Source: Streptomyces macrolidinus (GTDB lineage Bacteria > Actinomycetota > Actinomycetes > Streptomycetales > Streptomycetaceae). From it: DNA of 64,000 nucleotides. The first letter of the stretch is position 1. Every line of letters begins with the position of its first letter. Of this stretch, positions 1 to 7,390 are shown piece after piece. The stretch covers positions 94,765 to 158,764 of the forward strand of contig NZ_JAMWMR010000015.1 of the NCBI RefSeq assembly GCF_023887685.1, read 5' to 3'. The position numbers were made by a program, and so were the translations under genes. The notes below the pieces were generated by a model. That model was given only the letters and a program-made list of their open reading frames with translations, had not been told where the DNA came from and made no database searches.

Positions 1-351
1 GCGGGCATGGACGACTGGCTGGACCTGTACGAGCGGGTCGCCCGTGCCAACGGCGGTGAGCCGGACGCCGGTCGGCGCCTCAGGTCCTGGGCGCTGCGGG
101 CCGGTATCCGTGACATCACGGCCACCACCGGCACCTGGACCTTCGCCACCGCCGAGGAGCGGGACTGGTGGAGCGGGCTGTGGGCGGACCGTACGCTCGC
201 CTCCACGTACGCGGACCGGGCCACCGAGGGCGGTCACGCGAGCGTCGCGCGGTTGCGGGCCGTGGCGGAGGCCTGGCGGGAATGGGGACGGCAGGAGGAC
301 GGCTGGTTCTCCGTCCTGCACGGAGAGATCCTTTGCCGGAAGGACGTCTGA
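1..351 (+). CDS. SAM-dependent methyltransferase, C-terminal part (5' end outside window)
   Basis: The reading frame is open from the first base and ends at a TGA at 349-351, so only about the last 116 residues are present. The visible part has the look of the C-terminal half of a class I SAM-dependent methyltransferase of the Methyltransf_11 type: a helix with YERVARANGG, the segment WALRAGIRDITATTGTW, and the W-rich stretch ERDWWSGLWADR. The glycine-rich SAM-binding motif would lie upstream of the window and cannot be checked. The substrate cannot be told. An ATG at position 7 is in frame but is very unlikely to be the true start, because the family is usually more than twice this length. 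Confidence 0.75.
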   Translation, partial: AGMDDWLDLYERVARANGGEPDAGRRLRSWALRAGIRDITATTGTWTFATAEERDWWSGLWADRTLASTYADRATEGGHASVARLRAVAEAWREWGRQEDGWFSVLHGEILCRKDV

Positions 352-394
352 CTCGCCCGTTTCGGGAAACCCGGCCGAGCAGGAGGTACATGTC

Positions 395-571
395 ATGGTT
401 CCGATCCTGCTGGCAATTCTGGTGGCGGCCGTGGTCTTCTTCGCCATCGGATTCGTGGTGAAAGTACTGTGGTGGATCGCCCTCGCGCTGATCGTGATCT
501 GGCTGCTGGGCTTCCTGTTCCGCCATCAACTGTTCCCGCATCATCACCACCGCCACGGAGCGCGGGGATGA
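395..571 (+). CDS. Small hydrophobic membrane protein (58 aa)
   Basis: A 58-residue protein, nearly all of it hydrophobic: one long or two short membrane segments (residues about 3-25 and 27-43, with VLWWIALALIVIWLLGF in the second) followed by a His/Arg-rich tail, HHHHRHGARG. The ATG at 395 is chosen because a clear ribosome site, AGGAGG at 381-386, lies 8 bases upstream. Proteins of this size and composition are common in Streptomyces and are annotated only as hydrophobic protein. The cationic, histidine-rich C-terminus probably stays on the cytoplasmic face. Function is unknown. It lies 43 bp after the methyltransferase on the same strand and could be co-transcribed with it. Confidence 0.75.
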   Translation: MVPILLAILVAAVVFFAIGFVVKVLWWIALALIVIWLLGFLFRHQLFPHHHHRHGARG

Positions 572-644
572 TGCGGGGATGATATGGCCGGCGATCGGGT
601 GACGCATCCTCAGCGCCCTCAGCGCCCCTCGGCCGGACCATCGG

Positions 645-2492
645 TCAGACCAGCACGGCGTGCTCCACCAGCAGTCGTGCGGCGGCCATGACCGACCCGG
701 CGTCGATGCCCGCGGCGTGCAACTGCTCCGCGGGGGTCGCGGAGCCCGGCATCGTTCGCACGGCGAGGCGCGCCAGGCGGGGTACGGGGCGCCCGTCGAG
801 GAAGGCGTCGAGGACCGCGTCACCGAGACCGCCCTCCTCGTGGTGGTCCTCCACCGTGAGGAGGGCGCCGGTGCGGGCGGCGGCCTCGCGCAGGGTGGCC
901 CGGTCGACGGGCTTGACCGAGTAGAGGTCGATGACCCGCACCCGCAGGCCCTCCTCGGCGAGCGCGTCGGCCGCGGCCAGCGCCTCGTGGACGGTGACCC
1001 CGGCCGCGACGATCGTCAGCCGGTCCTCGAAGGAGGCGCGCAGCACCTTGCTGCCGCCGACCGGGAACTCCTCGGTGGGCCCGTAGACGACCGGTGTCTT
1101 CCCGCGCGTGGTGCGCAGATAGCGGATGCCGTCCTGGTCGGCCATCGCGGCGACGAGCTTGGCGGTCTGGTTGGCGTCGCACGGGTACAGCACGGTCGAG
1201 CCGTGCACCGCGCGCAGCATCGCGAGGTCTTCGAGACCCATCTGGGACGGGCCGTCCTGGCCGATGGCGCATCCCGCGTGCGAACCGACGAGGTTGATGC
1301 CGGAGCCGCTGATCGAGGCCATGCGGACGAAGTCATGGGCGCGGGTGAGGAACGCGGCGAACGTCGAGGCGTAGGGCACCCAGCCGCGCGTCGCCATGCC
1401 GACGGCGGCGGCGACCATCAACTGTTCGGCGATGTAGCACTGGAAGTAGCGGTCGGGGTGCTCCTTGCCGAAGTACTCGGCGCGCGTGGAGTCGCCGACC
1501 TCGCCGTCGAGGGCGACGATGTCGCCGCGGGCGCTGCCGAGTGCGGCGAGCGCCTGCCCGTAGGCGTCGCGGGTGGGGACCTCGTCACCGACCTCGTAGC
1601 GCGGCAGTTCCAGGTGGCCGCTGTGCACCGGGTGCAGCGTGCGGGCGGCGGGCGGTGGCTGGACCTCGACGCGCAGGTCCCGTACGCCGCCGAGTTCCGC
1701 GATCGCCTCCGCCGGGTCCGGCAGGGGCTTGCCGTGCAGGCCCTCGTGGTCCTGGACGGCGCGGACGCCCTTGCCCTTGAGGGTGCGGGCGAGGATCACG
1801 GTGGGTGCTCCGGTGGTGGACTCGGCCTCGGCGCAGGCGCGGTCGACGGCCTCCACGTCGTGTCCGTCGACCTCGACGGTGTGCCAGTCGAAGGCCCGGA
1901 AGCGCCGTGCGTACGCGTCGAGGTCGTGGCCGTGGCGGGTGGGGCCGCGCTGGCCGAGCCGGTTGACGTCGACGATCGCGATCAGGTTGTCGAGGTGCTC
2001 GTACCCGGCGTGCTCGGCGGCCTCCCAGACGGAGCCCTCGGCCAGTTCGCTGTCGCCGCACAGCACCCAGACGCGGTAACCGGTGCGGTCGAGCCGCTGC
2101 CCGGCCAGGGCGACACCGACGCCGACGGGCAGGCCCTGGCCGAGCGATCCGGTGGCCGTCTCCACCCAGGGCAGTCGACGGGGCGTGGGGTGCCCTTCGA
2201 GACGGCTGCCGAGCTTGCGGTAGGTGAGCAGCTCGGTCTCGTTGATCGCTCCGGCGGCCTTGTAGGCGGCGTAGAGCAGGGGTGAGGCGTGTCCCTTGGA
2301 CAGGATGAACCGGTCGTTCGCGGGGTGGGCGGGGCGTTCGAAGTCGTAGCGGAGGTGGTGGGCCAGCAGGACGGCCATGAGGTCCGCGGCGGACATCGAG
2401 GACGTGGGGTGCCCGGAACCGGCCGCGTCGGCGGCGCGGACGCTGTCCACGCGCAACTGCTGGGCCAGTTCGGTGAGCTGACGGGTCTTCAT
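645..2492 (-). CDS. tkt: Transketolase (short, 615-aa type)
   Basis: Thiamine-diphosphate enzyme of the non-oxidative pentose phosphate pathway, moving two-carbon ketol units between sugar phosphates in the cytoplasm. Visible features: the N-terminal SGHPTSSMSAADLMAVLL, the conserved ILSKGHASPLLYAAY, the TPP/metal region GDSELAEGSVWEAAEH followed by VDVN (about residues 145-175), the pyrimidine-domain segment FAAFLTRAHDFVRMASISGS and a typical C-terminal transketolase domain. At 615 residues it is shorter than the 650-700 residues of the E. coli-type enzyme and belongs to the compact actinobacterial form, so it may be a second isozyme rather than the housekeeping copy. The start is an ATG at 2490-2492 with GGAG six bases upstream. 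It is transcribed alone. Confidence 0.9.
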   Translation of the reverse strand: MKTRQLTELAQQLRVDSVRAADAAGSGHPTSSMSAADLMAVLLAHHLRYDFERPAHPANDRFILSKGHASPLLYAAYKAAGAINETELLTYRKLGSRLEGHPTPRRLPWVETATGSLGQGLPVGVGVALAGQRLDRTGYRVWVLCGDSELAEGSVWEAAEHAGYEHLDNLIAIVDVNRLGQRGPTRHGHDLDAYARRFRAFDWHTVEVDGHDVEAVDRACAEAESTTGAPTVILARTLKGKGVRAVQDHEGLHGKPLPDPAEAIAELGGVRDLRVEVQPPPAARTLHPVHSGHLELPRYEVGDEVPTRDAYGQALAALGSARGDIVALDGEVGDSTRAEYFGKEHPDRYFQCYIAEQLMVAAAVGMATRGWVPYASTFAAFLTRAHDFVRMASISGSGINLVGSHAGCAIGQDGPSQMGLEDLAMLRAVHGSTVLYPCDANQTAKLVAAMADQDGIRYLRTTRGKTPVVYGPTEEFPVGGSKVLRASFEDRLTIVAAGVTVHEALAAADALAEEGLRVRVIDLYSVKPVDRATLREAAARTGALLTVEDHHEEGGLGDAVLDAFLDGRPVPRLARLAVRTMPGSATPAEQLHAAGIDAGSVMAAARLLVEHAVLV

Positions 2493-2777
2493 CTGCGTCT
2501 CCTCCGTACCGGTCAGCCGTCGCCGGGGACGGCGTCCAGGTGTCCCGCCCCGGACGAACGGGGGTGTGTCGGTATCGGTGACGGTGTGGCGGTGGCACGG
2601 CGGTGGCCGCCGCGGGCCGGATGTTCCAGGTCACGCACAGGTGTCATGGCCGCCGGGTACCCAGGCCGCGGTCGCCGTAACACCGCGCCCGCGGCGGCCT
2701 CGCGCGCCGCCCTGCGCCGGACCGGGATCCGGCCGAAACGATCACGTCCGCACCGAGCCCCAACTAGGCTGTTCCGT

Positions 2778-3131
2778 ATGGAAATTCTGGGAGCCACGCT
2801 ACGGATCTGCGTCGACGACCTGGAGGCTTCGGTCGCGTTCTACGAGAGACTGGCGGGCGGCCGTGCCCAGCGCTTCGAGCGGGGCGGCGTCTCGGTCGCC
2901 GCGGTCGGCTGCTTCCTGCTGATGAGCGGTCCCGAGGCGGAGATCGAGGTCCTGCGCAAGGTCACGGCGACGATCGCGGTGAAGGACGTCGAGGAGACCC
3001 AGCGCGTCCTCACCGACTCGGGCGCCCGGGTCCTGGCGGGCCCGATGGCGACACCGGCCGGCCGCAACCTGATCGCACTGCACCCGGACGGTTCGGTGTA
3101 CGAGTACGCGGACCGCGGGCCGACGGCGTAG
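2778..3131 (+). CDS. Glyoxalase/bleomycin-resistance-fold (VOC) protein
   Basis: A 117-residue single vicinal-oxygen-chelate domain. The N-terminus ILGATLRICVDDLEASVAFYERL is the standard first beta-alpha unit of the family, and the C-terminus IALHPDGSVYEYADR is the matching second module. Members bind a metal and act on small hydrophobic substrates or sequester antibiotics; nothing here fixes the substrate. The first metal-ligand position, usually His or Gln, is not obvious, so catalytic competence is uncertain. The start is the ATG at 2778; the frame stays open upstream but loses all family resemblance there. It is divergent from transketolase, with about 285 bp of non-coding DNA between them. 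Confidence 0.75.
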   Translation: MEILGATLRICVDDLEASVAFYERLAGGRAQRFERGGVSVAAVGCFLLMSGPEAEIEVLRKVTATIAVKDVEETQRVLTDSGARVLAGPMATPAGRNLIALHPDGSVYEYADRGPTA

Positions 3132-3273
3132 CGACTCCGGGGGGCGGGCGGCGAGCAGGGCCGGCTGCGGCACCGGGCTCGGGGTACACGCGGACCTGGT
3201 AGCGGAGCTGCACTGCCGCGAGCGAGGCGCCGACGATCCCGCCGAGGCTGTACGCGGCGTGGAAGCCGAGCAT
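3132..3273 (-). pseudogene. Possible remnant of an MFS transporter
   Basis: On the minus strand the codons after position 3273 read LGFHAAYSLGGIVGASLAA, which resembles a transmembrane helix of a major-facilitator transporter (GFHALFS-type motif). The similarity fades within about 40 residues, and nothing upstream continues it: the sequence runs straight into a short tandem repeat. It abuts the stop codon of the VOC gene. I read it as a leftover of a deleted transporter gene, but the resemblance is short and rests on memory of the family. Confidence 0.3.
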
Positions 3274-3281
3274 GCGACAAC

Positions 3282-3335
3282 CGCCGCACGTCCCTCACGC
3301 GCCGCACGTCCCTCACGCGCCGCACGTCCCTCACG
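3282..3335. repeat. Three perfect 18-bp tandem repeats
   Basis: The unit CGCCGCACGTCCCTCACG occurs three times head to tail at 3282-3299, 3300-3317 and 3318-3335, followed by a degraded partial copy. It separates the transporter remnant from the acetyltransferase stop codon. No function is evident; slippage or recombination at a deletion boundary would explain it. Confidence 0.85.
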
Positions 3336-3350
3336 CGCCCTTGCGCACCC

Positions 3351-3896
3351 TCACGCCCCGACCATCTCGGCGGTGATGGCCCACCGTTCATGGTCCCGCC
3401 ACGCGCCATCGATGAAGATCATGTCCGGCGAGAACCCCTCCAGCCGGAAGCCGCCGCGGCGGGCAAGGGCGATCGAACCGGCGTTGCCGGGCTGCACGTT
3501 GATCTCCAGCCGGTGCAGCCCCATCGGCCCGAAGGCGTAGCGCACCACGAGATCGAGCGCCTCGGACATCAGCCCGCGCCCCACGGCGTGCGCGAAGGCG
3601 CCGTATCCGAGGGCCCCGCAACGGAAGCCGCCCTCCACGATGTTGTTGATGTTGATGAACCCGGCGAGGGCACCGCTGTCCTTCTCGCACACCAGGAATC
3701 CGGCCTTCGTCGGATCCTCGATGAGCCGCCTGGTGTACGCGGCGTAGGCCTGGGGGTCGGCGGGCGGGAACAGCCACGGACGGTGCAGTTCCTCGCTCTC
3801 CCGCACCCGCGCGACGAACTCTGCTTCGTCCTCGTACGTGAAGGGACGGACCCCCACGCGGGGCCCCTCGGCGAGATATCCATGAGTCTCCGGCAC
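3351..3896 (-). CDS. GNAT-family N-acetyltransferase (RimJ/RimL type)
   Basis: A 181-residue acetyl-CoA-dependent N-acetyltransferase of the RimJ/RimL group, whose best-known members acetylate ribosomal protein N-termini or small amines. Visible features: VGVRPFTYEDEAEFVARVRE at the start; the core strand GALAGFININNI; LGYGAFAHAVGRGLMSEALD, equivalent to the acetyl-CoA pyrophosphate-binding loop; and LHRLEINVQPGNAGSIALAR leading to the conserved RRGGFRLEGF. The start is a GTG at 3894-3896 without a strong ribosome site. It is close to the next minus-strand gene upstream, so the two may share a transcript. Confidence 0.85.
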   Translation of the reverse strand: MPETHGYLAEGPRVGVRPFTYEDEAEFVARVRESEELHRPWLFPPADPQAYAAYTRRLIEDPTKAGFLVCEKDSGALAGFININNIVEGGFRCGALGYGAFAHAVGRGLMSEALDLVVRYAFGPMGLHRLEINVQPGNAGSIALARRGGFRLEGFSPDMIFIDGAWRDHERWAITAEMVGA

Positions 3897-3920
3897 CCGG
3901 CCACCGTACGTGAACCGAGG

Positions 3921-4160
3921 TCAGCCGCGCCGACTCATCACCAGAGCCCCGCACAGCGCCCCGATCACCCCCGTGCCCAGCAGCGCCAGCCACAGCGGCA
4001 TGGTGACCGTGGCCACGAGCAGCCGGATCCGGGTGTGCTGGGTGTTCTCGAAGACGAAGGCCAGCACGAGCGCGGCCAGCGCCAGCCCGGCGATCCTGCG
4101 CGGTGTCACCCACGGCAACCGCCCCTGGCGCGCTTCACCGCTGGGGGTCCTCGCTCTCAT
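3921..4160 (-). CDS. LapA-type (DUF1049) small membrane protein
   Basis: A 79-residue protein with a basic N-terminus, a first membrane helix (RRIAGLALAALVLAFVFENTQ), a polar turn TRIRLLVATVTMPLWLA and a second helix ending ALVMSRRG. The FxxxNTQxxxIRLL...LPLWLALLG pattern is that of the LapA/DUF1049 family of inner-membrane proteins, which in other bacteria are linked to envelope or lipopolysaccharide assembly; the role in actinobacteria is unknown. The ATG at 4158-4160 is taken as the start; a GTG at 4181 in the same frame would add seven residues. It lies 24 bp upstream of the acetyltransferase gene on the same strand. Confidence 0.7.
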   Translation of the reverse strand: MRARTPSGEARQGRLPWVTPRRIAGLALAALVLAFVFENTQHTRIRLLVATVTMPLWLALLGTGVIGALCGALVMSRRG

Positions 4161-4226
4161 ACGCCCAGCATGGACGGCCACCGGGCCCGCCGCCCGACCG
4201 GCGGGGGCCGGACGGGTGAGCCGCCC

Positions 4227-4775
4227 TCACGCCGAGGGATGCTCCCGTACGGGGATGCCGGGCGCGAAGTGGGCGACGGCCACGACCAGCCGTTCCTTGT
4301 CCAAACGCCACCCGGACACCGCCCGCGAGGCGAACGCCACGTCCTCGGGCACCGACACGAGTCGCCGCACGACGGCACGGGCCTTCGGACCGTCCCCAGG
4401 GAGTGCGGGAGCGCCCTCGCGCCGGACGAGCCCCACATAGGGCAAGGTGGCGACACCCGTGCTCTGCCGCCAGAGCACGAAGCCCGTGATGTCACCCCAG
4501 GGCACATGGACGGTGGTGGCCCTGTACCGAGCGGCATTCCCACCGAGAAGCACACCTGTCCCGTCCACCCGGAACGCGACCTTGTGACTCATGGCCGTGT
4601 ACGCCATGAGCGCCCCGCCCCCACCGAACAGAGCCAGCCCCAGAACCCGCAGGAACAGCGGAACCCCAGGAAGCAACAGGACCACGCTGAAGAAGACACT
4701 GCCCACAACGACCCACCCGGTCTTACGGTCCCAGCCGTACCGCACCTCGTACACGGGTGACACGTCGTCGACCAT
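4227..4775 (-). CDS. Hypothetical membrane protein with N-terminal TM hairpin
   Basis: A 182-residue protein that I cannot assign to a named family. After a short polar N-terminus (MVDDVSPVYEVRYGWDRK) there are two closely spaced membrane helices at about residues 21-40 and 44-62, then a soluble beta-rich domain that resembles bacterial PH-like modules (VAFRVDGTGVLLG, VPWGDITGFVLWRQ). The W-x-D-I motif after a basic strand is typical of such domains. The ATG at 4773-4775 is chosen because the upstream extension in frame has no protein-like character. Confidence 0.55.
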   Translation of the reverse strand: MVDDVSPVYEVRYGWDRKTGWVVVGSVFFSVVLLLPGVPLFLRVLGLALFGGGGALMAYTAMSHKVAFRVDGTGVLLGGNAARYRATTVHVPWGDITGFVLWRQSTGVATLPYVGLVRREGAPALPGDGPKARAVVRRLVSVPEDVAFASRAVSGWRLDKERLVVAVAHFAPGIPVREHPSA

Positions 4776-4843
4776 ACCGAAAGCATGCCGCCAACTACCC
4801 ACTACGGAAAGGCTTCTGACCGACCTGCCATCATGTCGGGACC

Positions 4844-5770
4844 ATGTCCGCCCGCCCGCGAGGTGATCTCTTGAGGAAGGTGGCACTGCGTCCCCACGCA
4901 CTGTTGCCTCGGCAGTACGACCACCGGAAGGTCCTGGCGACCACAGTGGACGCCTGGGGCAGGGCCCTCTGGCTGATCTGCCCCGACGCGGAACTCACAC
5001 CACGTCCGCGCACAAGGCCCTCTCCAACGCCCCGCCGCTACCCCTACGACGCGCTGCTCGTCACCGCCGAGGGTGGTGCCGTGCGAGAACAGACCCTGCA
5101 CGCGGTGACCATGCGGGTCATCCACCTTGATGCGTTGCCCAACGGGCGGTTCATCCTGCACGGGTACGATCCCGGGCGAGAGCCCGATAGGCGGAACGCG
5201 CAGATATACGGCCGAGACGGCCGACGCCGACGTTCCTTCGTGATGGGGGACGCGGTCGAGTTCATGATGGCGGACCGGCGGAACCACGTCTGGAGCGCCT
5301 ACTTCGACGAGGGTGTCTACGCCGACCCCATCAGTTGCGCCGGTCTGGTGCGCTGGGACAGCGGGGGACGCCAGGAATGGAGATACGCCGCTCCCGAGGG
5401 AGTCGAGTACATCGACACGGTCTACGCCCTCAACGTCGACGACGGTGTGGCCTGGGCCGGCTACTACCCGACCTTCCCGCTTCTGGAGGTCCGTACGAAC
5501 GGGCCGACCCGCATCCGGAAGTCGCCCGTAGCCGCCCCCAGCGGCATGGCCGTACACGGGGAGGACATCGTCATGCTCGGCGGCGACCGGCGACACGACC
5601 GCCTTCACCACTGCCGGTTGACGGAAGACGAGGTCCTGCTGGTCGAAGAAGCACAGCTCACCCTCCCGGACGGTGCACCACTCAAGCAGTACGCACCGCC
5701 TGTCGGACGGGGGCGGCATCTGTACGTGCGGGGCGCCTCGTCCAGGCAGTGGTTCGTGCTCAGCGCATAG
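4844..5770 (+). CDS. Uncharacterised protein, probably beta-propeller-like
   Basis: A 308-residue cytoplasmic protein with no signal peptide or membrane segment. It has repeated short strands and turns with W and D at regular spacing (DAWGRALWLIC, DALPNGRFILHGYD, DRRNHVWSAYFDEGVY, GVAWAGYYPTFPLLEV, GASSRQWFVLSA), which suggests a WD40/NHL-like propeller. No catalytic motif is visible. The start is an ATG at 4844, 68 bp from the divergent membrane-protein gene. Similar proteins occur singly in Streptomyces genomes without known function. Confidence 0.6.
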   Translation: MSARPRGDLLRKVALRPHALLPRQYDHRKVLATTVDAWGRALWLICPDAELTPRPRTRPSPTPRRYPYDALLVTAEGGAVREQTLHAVTMRVIHLDALPNGRFILHGYDPGREPDRRNAQIYGRDGRRRRSFVMGDAVEFMMADRRNHVWSAYFDEGVYADPISCAGLVRWDSGGRQEWRYAAPEGVEYIDTVYALNVDDGVAWAGYYPTFPLLEVRTNGPTRIRKSPVAAPSGMAVHGEDIVMLGGDRRHDRLHHCRLTEDEVLLVEEAQLTLPDGAPLKQYAPPVGRGRHLYVRGASSRQWFVLSA

Positions 5771-5788
5771 ACCGCCGTCCGCCGCGAG

Positions 5789-6169
5789 CTACCAGATCAG
5801 CACGCCGCCCGCGACGGCCTTCGCTCGCTCGGCGGCGTCCTCGATGTTCTTCAGGCGTTGGGAGATCTGCTGGACGTGCGTCGCGTGCGACTGTGTCGAA
5901 TCGGCGGCCGGGGTCACGTGTTCGAGGTTGCGGCGGATCAGTGCGCATTCGCCGAGGAACTCGTCCACCTCGTCCGGTGCCACCGTGACCAACTCGCCGG
6001 TGGCCAGGGCCGGGAAGAACCTCGCGCCCAGTGCGCGCACGGCGTCGGAGCCCCACACGGTGGTGCGCCAGCTCTCGAAGCCCGCGAGGTCGGACGCGCT
6101 CGCCGGGACATCGAGCACGCGCATCTGGTCGTCCTCACCGACGACGTACACATCCACGCACAGACTCAT
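5789..6169 (-). CDS. Hypothetical protein (126 aa)
   Basis: A 126-residue acidic protein starting at the ATG at 6167-6169 (MSLCVDVYVVGEDDQMRVLD). It contains a middle segment ALGARFFPALATGELVTVAP and a C-terminal helical stretch that may form a coiled coil (HVQQISQRLKNIEDAAERAK). Codon use is normal for the genome. It is not recognised as a named family. It is convergent with the propeller-like gene, with only 18 bp between stop codons, so the two genes may share a bidirectional transcription end. Confidence 0.6.
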   Translation of the reverse strand: MSLCVDVYVVGEDDQMRVLDVPASASDLAGFESWRTTVWGSDAVRALGARFFPALATGELVTVAPDEVDEFLGECALIRRNLEHVTPAADSTQSHATHVQQISQRLKNIEDAAERAKAVAGGVLIW

Positions 6170-6463
6170 GCCCTCAGTCGACCACGGCCGCGAACCGCGG
6201 GTCCACACGGTTTCGCCCGCCGATGGCGCGGTTCGCGGTGCTCGTCGATGATGGTGCCCCCGCCATGCCGGACGGCTTCCCTGTCGTGCCGAACGAAGGG
6301 GCTCGAGTGATGGTCTATGCCGTACACCACTGCACCGAACGGCATGCCCGCCGCGATCCACAGGCCCCCCGTCCGGTAGCCACCGGACGTGCATGTGTGT
6401 GACATGCGCGCACAGTAGCCGACCGGGGGGCGGGCAGGTCCGGGGCGACGCCCCGAGGTCACC

Positions 6464-7390
6464 TCATGCCAGCGCCGGTGCCTCCAGGGTCAACGTCCCT
6501 GCCTCCGTGTCCAGTTCGGCCGCGACACCGAACGGGATCGTCAGTGCGTCCGGGCCGTGTCCGAACCCGAACTCCTCCACGACCGGTACGCCCAGGACAC
6601 CGAGGCGGTCGCTGAGGACGGGACGCAGTTCCTCGTAGGGCCCGCAGCCCTCCCAGGAGCCCAGTGCGATCCCGGCGACTCCCTCCAGCCGGCCGGACCG
6701 CAGGAGTTGGGTGAGGAGCCGGTCGATCCGGAACGGCTCCTCACCTACGTCCTCGATCATCAACAGCCCACCCCGGGCGCCGGATCGGGCGTGCGGCGTG
6801 CCGAGTTCGGACGCGAGCAGGCTCAGACAGCCGCCGAGGGTGACACCCCGGACGCGGCCGGGCACGAGCGTCATGGCGGTGGAGGAGGTGATGGTGCGCA
6901 CCGACTCCGGCGCGAACAGCGTTGCCCGCAGGTGCGCTTGGGCCCGTGCGCTCTTGAGGAAGTCGGCGCCCGCCGCCATCGGCCCGTGCAGGGTGACCAG
7001 GCCGAGGCGGTTCGCGAACGCCTCGTGCAATGCGGTGACGTCGCTGAAGCCGACCAGCGCCTTCGGCCCGGCGGCCCGCAGCGCGTCCCAGTCGAGCAGG
7101 TCCACCATGCGCTGGGCGCCGTAACCGCCCCGGGCGCACAGCACCGCGGACACGTCCGGGTCGCACCAGGCGGCCTGGAAGTCGGCGGCCCGGTCGGCGT
7201 CGTTCCCCGCGAGGTACGCCAAGTCGGGGTGCGCGTCGAGGACATGCGGCGGCGCGACGGGGTCCAGGTCCCAGCCGCGCAGGATGTCGAGCCCGGCGGC
7301 GAGGCGCTGCTCGGGTATGGGCCCGCTGGTCGCGACGATGGCCACGCGGGCACCGGGCGCGAGCCGGGGCGGCCTGGTGAGCGGTCTCAC
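6464..7390 (-). CDS. LD-carboxypeptidase (peptidase S66)
   Basis: A 308-residue cytoplasmic serine peptidase of family S66, which removes the terminal D-alanine from L,D-linked murein tetrapeptides during cell-wall recycling. Visible: N-terminal GARVAIVATSGPIPEQRL; the nucleophile region CARGGYGAQRM, though the usual nucleophile serine is not plain here; LHGPMA; GGCLSLLASELGTP; IEDVGEEPFRIDRLL, which carries the conserved glutamate; and the late histidine in FGHGPDALTIPFG. It starts with GTG at 7388-7390, overlapping the TGA of the S9 peptidase gene in a GTGA, which implies translational coupling as the last gene of the peptidase operon. Confidence 0.85.
   Translation of the reverse strand: MRPLTRPPRLAPGARVAIVATSGPIPEQRLAAGLDILRGWDLDPVAPPHVLDAHPDLAYLAGNDADRAADFQAAWCDPDVSAVLCARGGYGAQRMVDLLDWDALRAAGPKALVGFSDVTALHEAFANRLGLVTLHGPMAAGADFLKSARAQAHLRATLFAPESVRTITSSTAMTLVPGRVRGVTLGGCLSLLASELGTPHARSGARGGLLMIEDVGEEPFRIDRLLTQLLRSGRLEGVAGIALGSWEGCGPYEELRPVLSDRLGVLGVPVVEEFGFGHGPDALTIPFGVAAELDTEAGTLTLEAPALA

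Noticed and set aside
6170..6463. A 98-codon minus-strand frame between two genes
   Set aside because: Basic, His/Arg-rich composition, no ribosome site and no family character. I see nothing firm in this 294-bp stretch.
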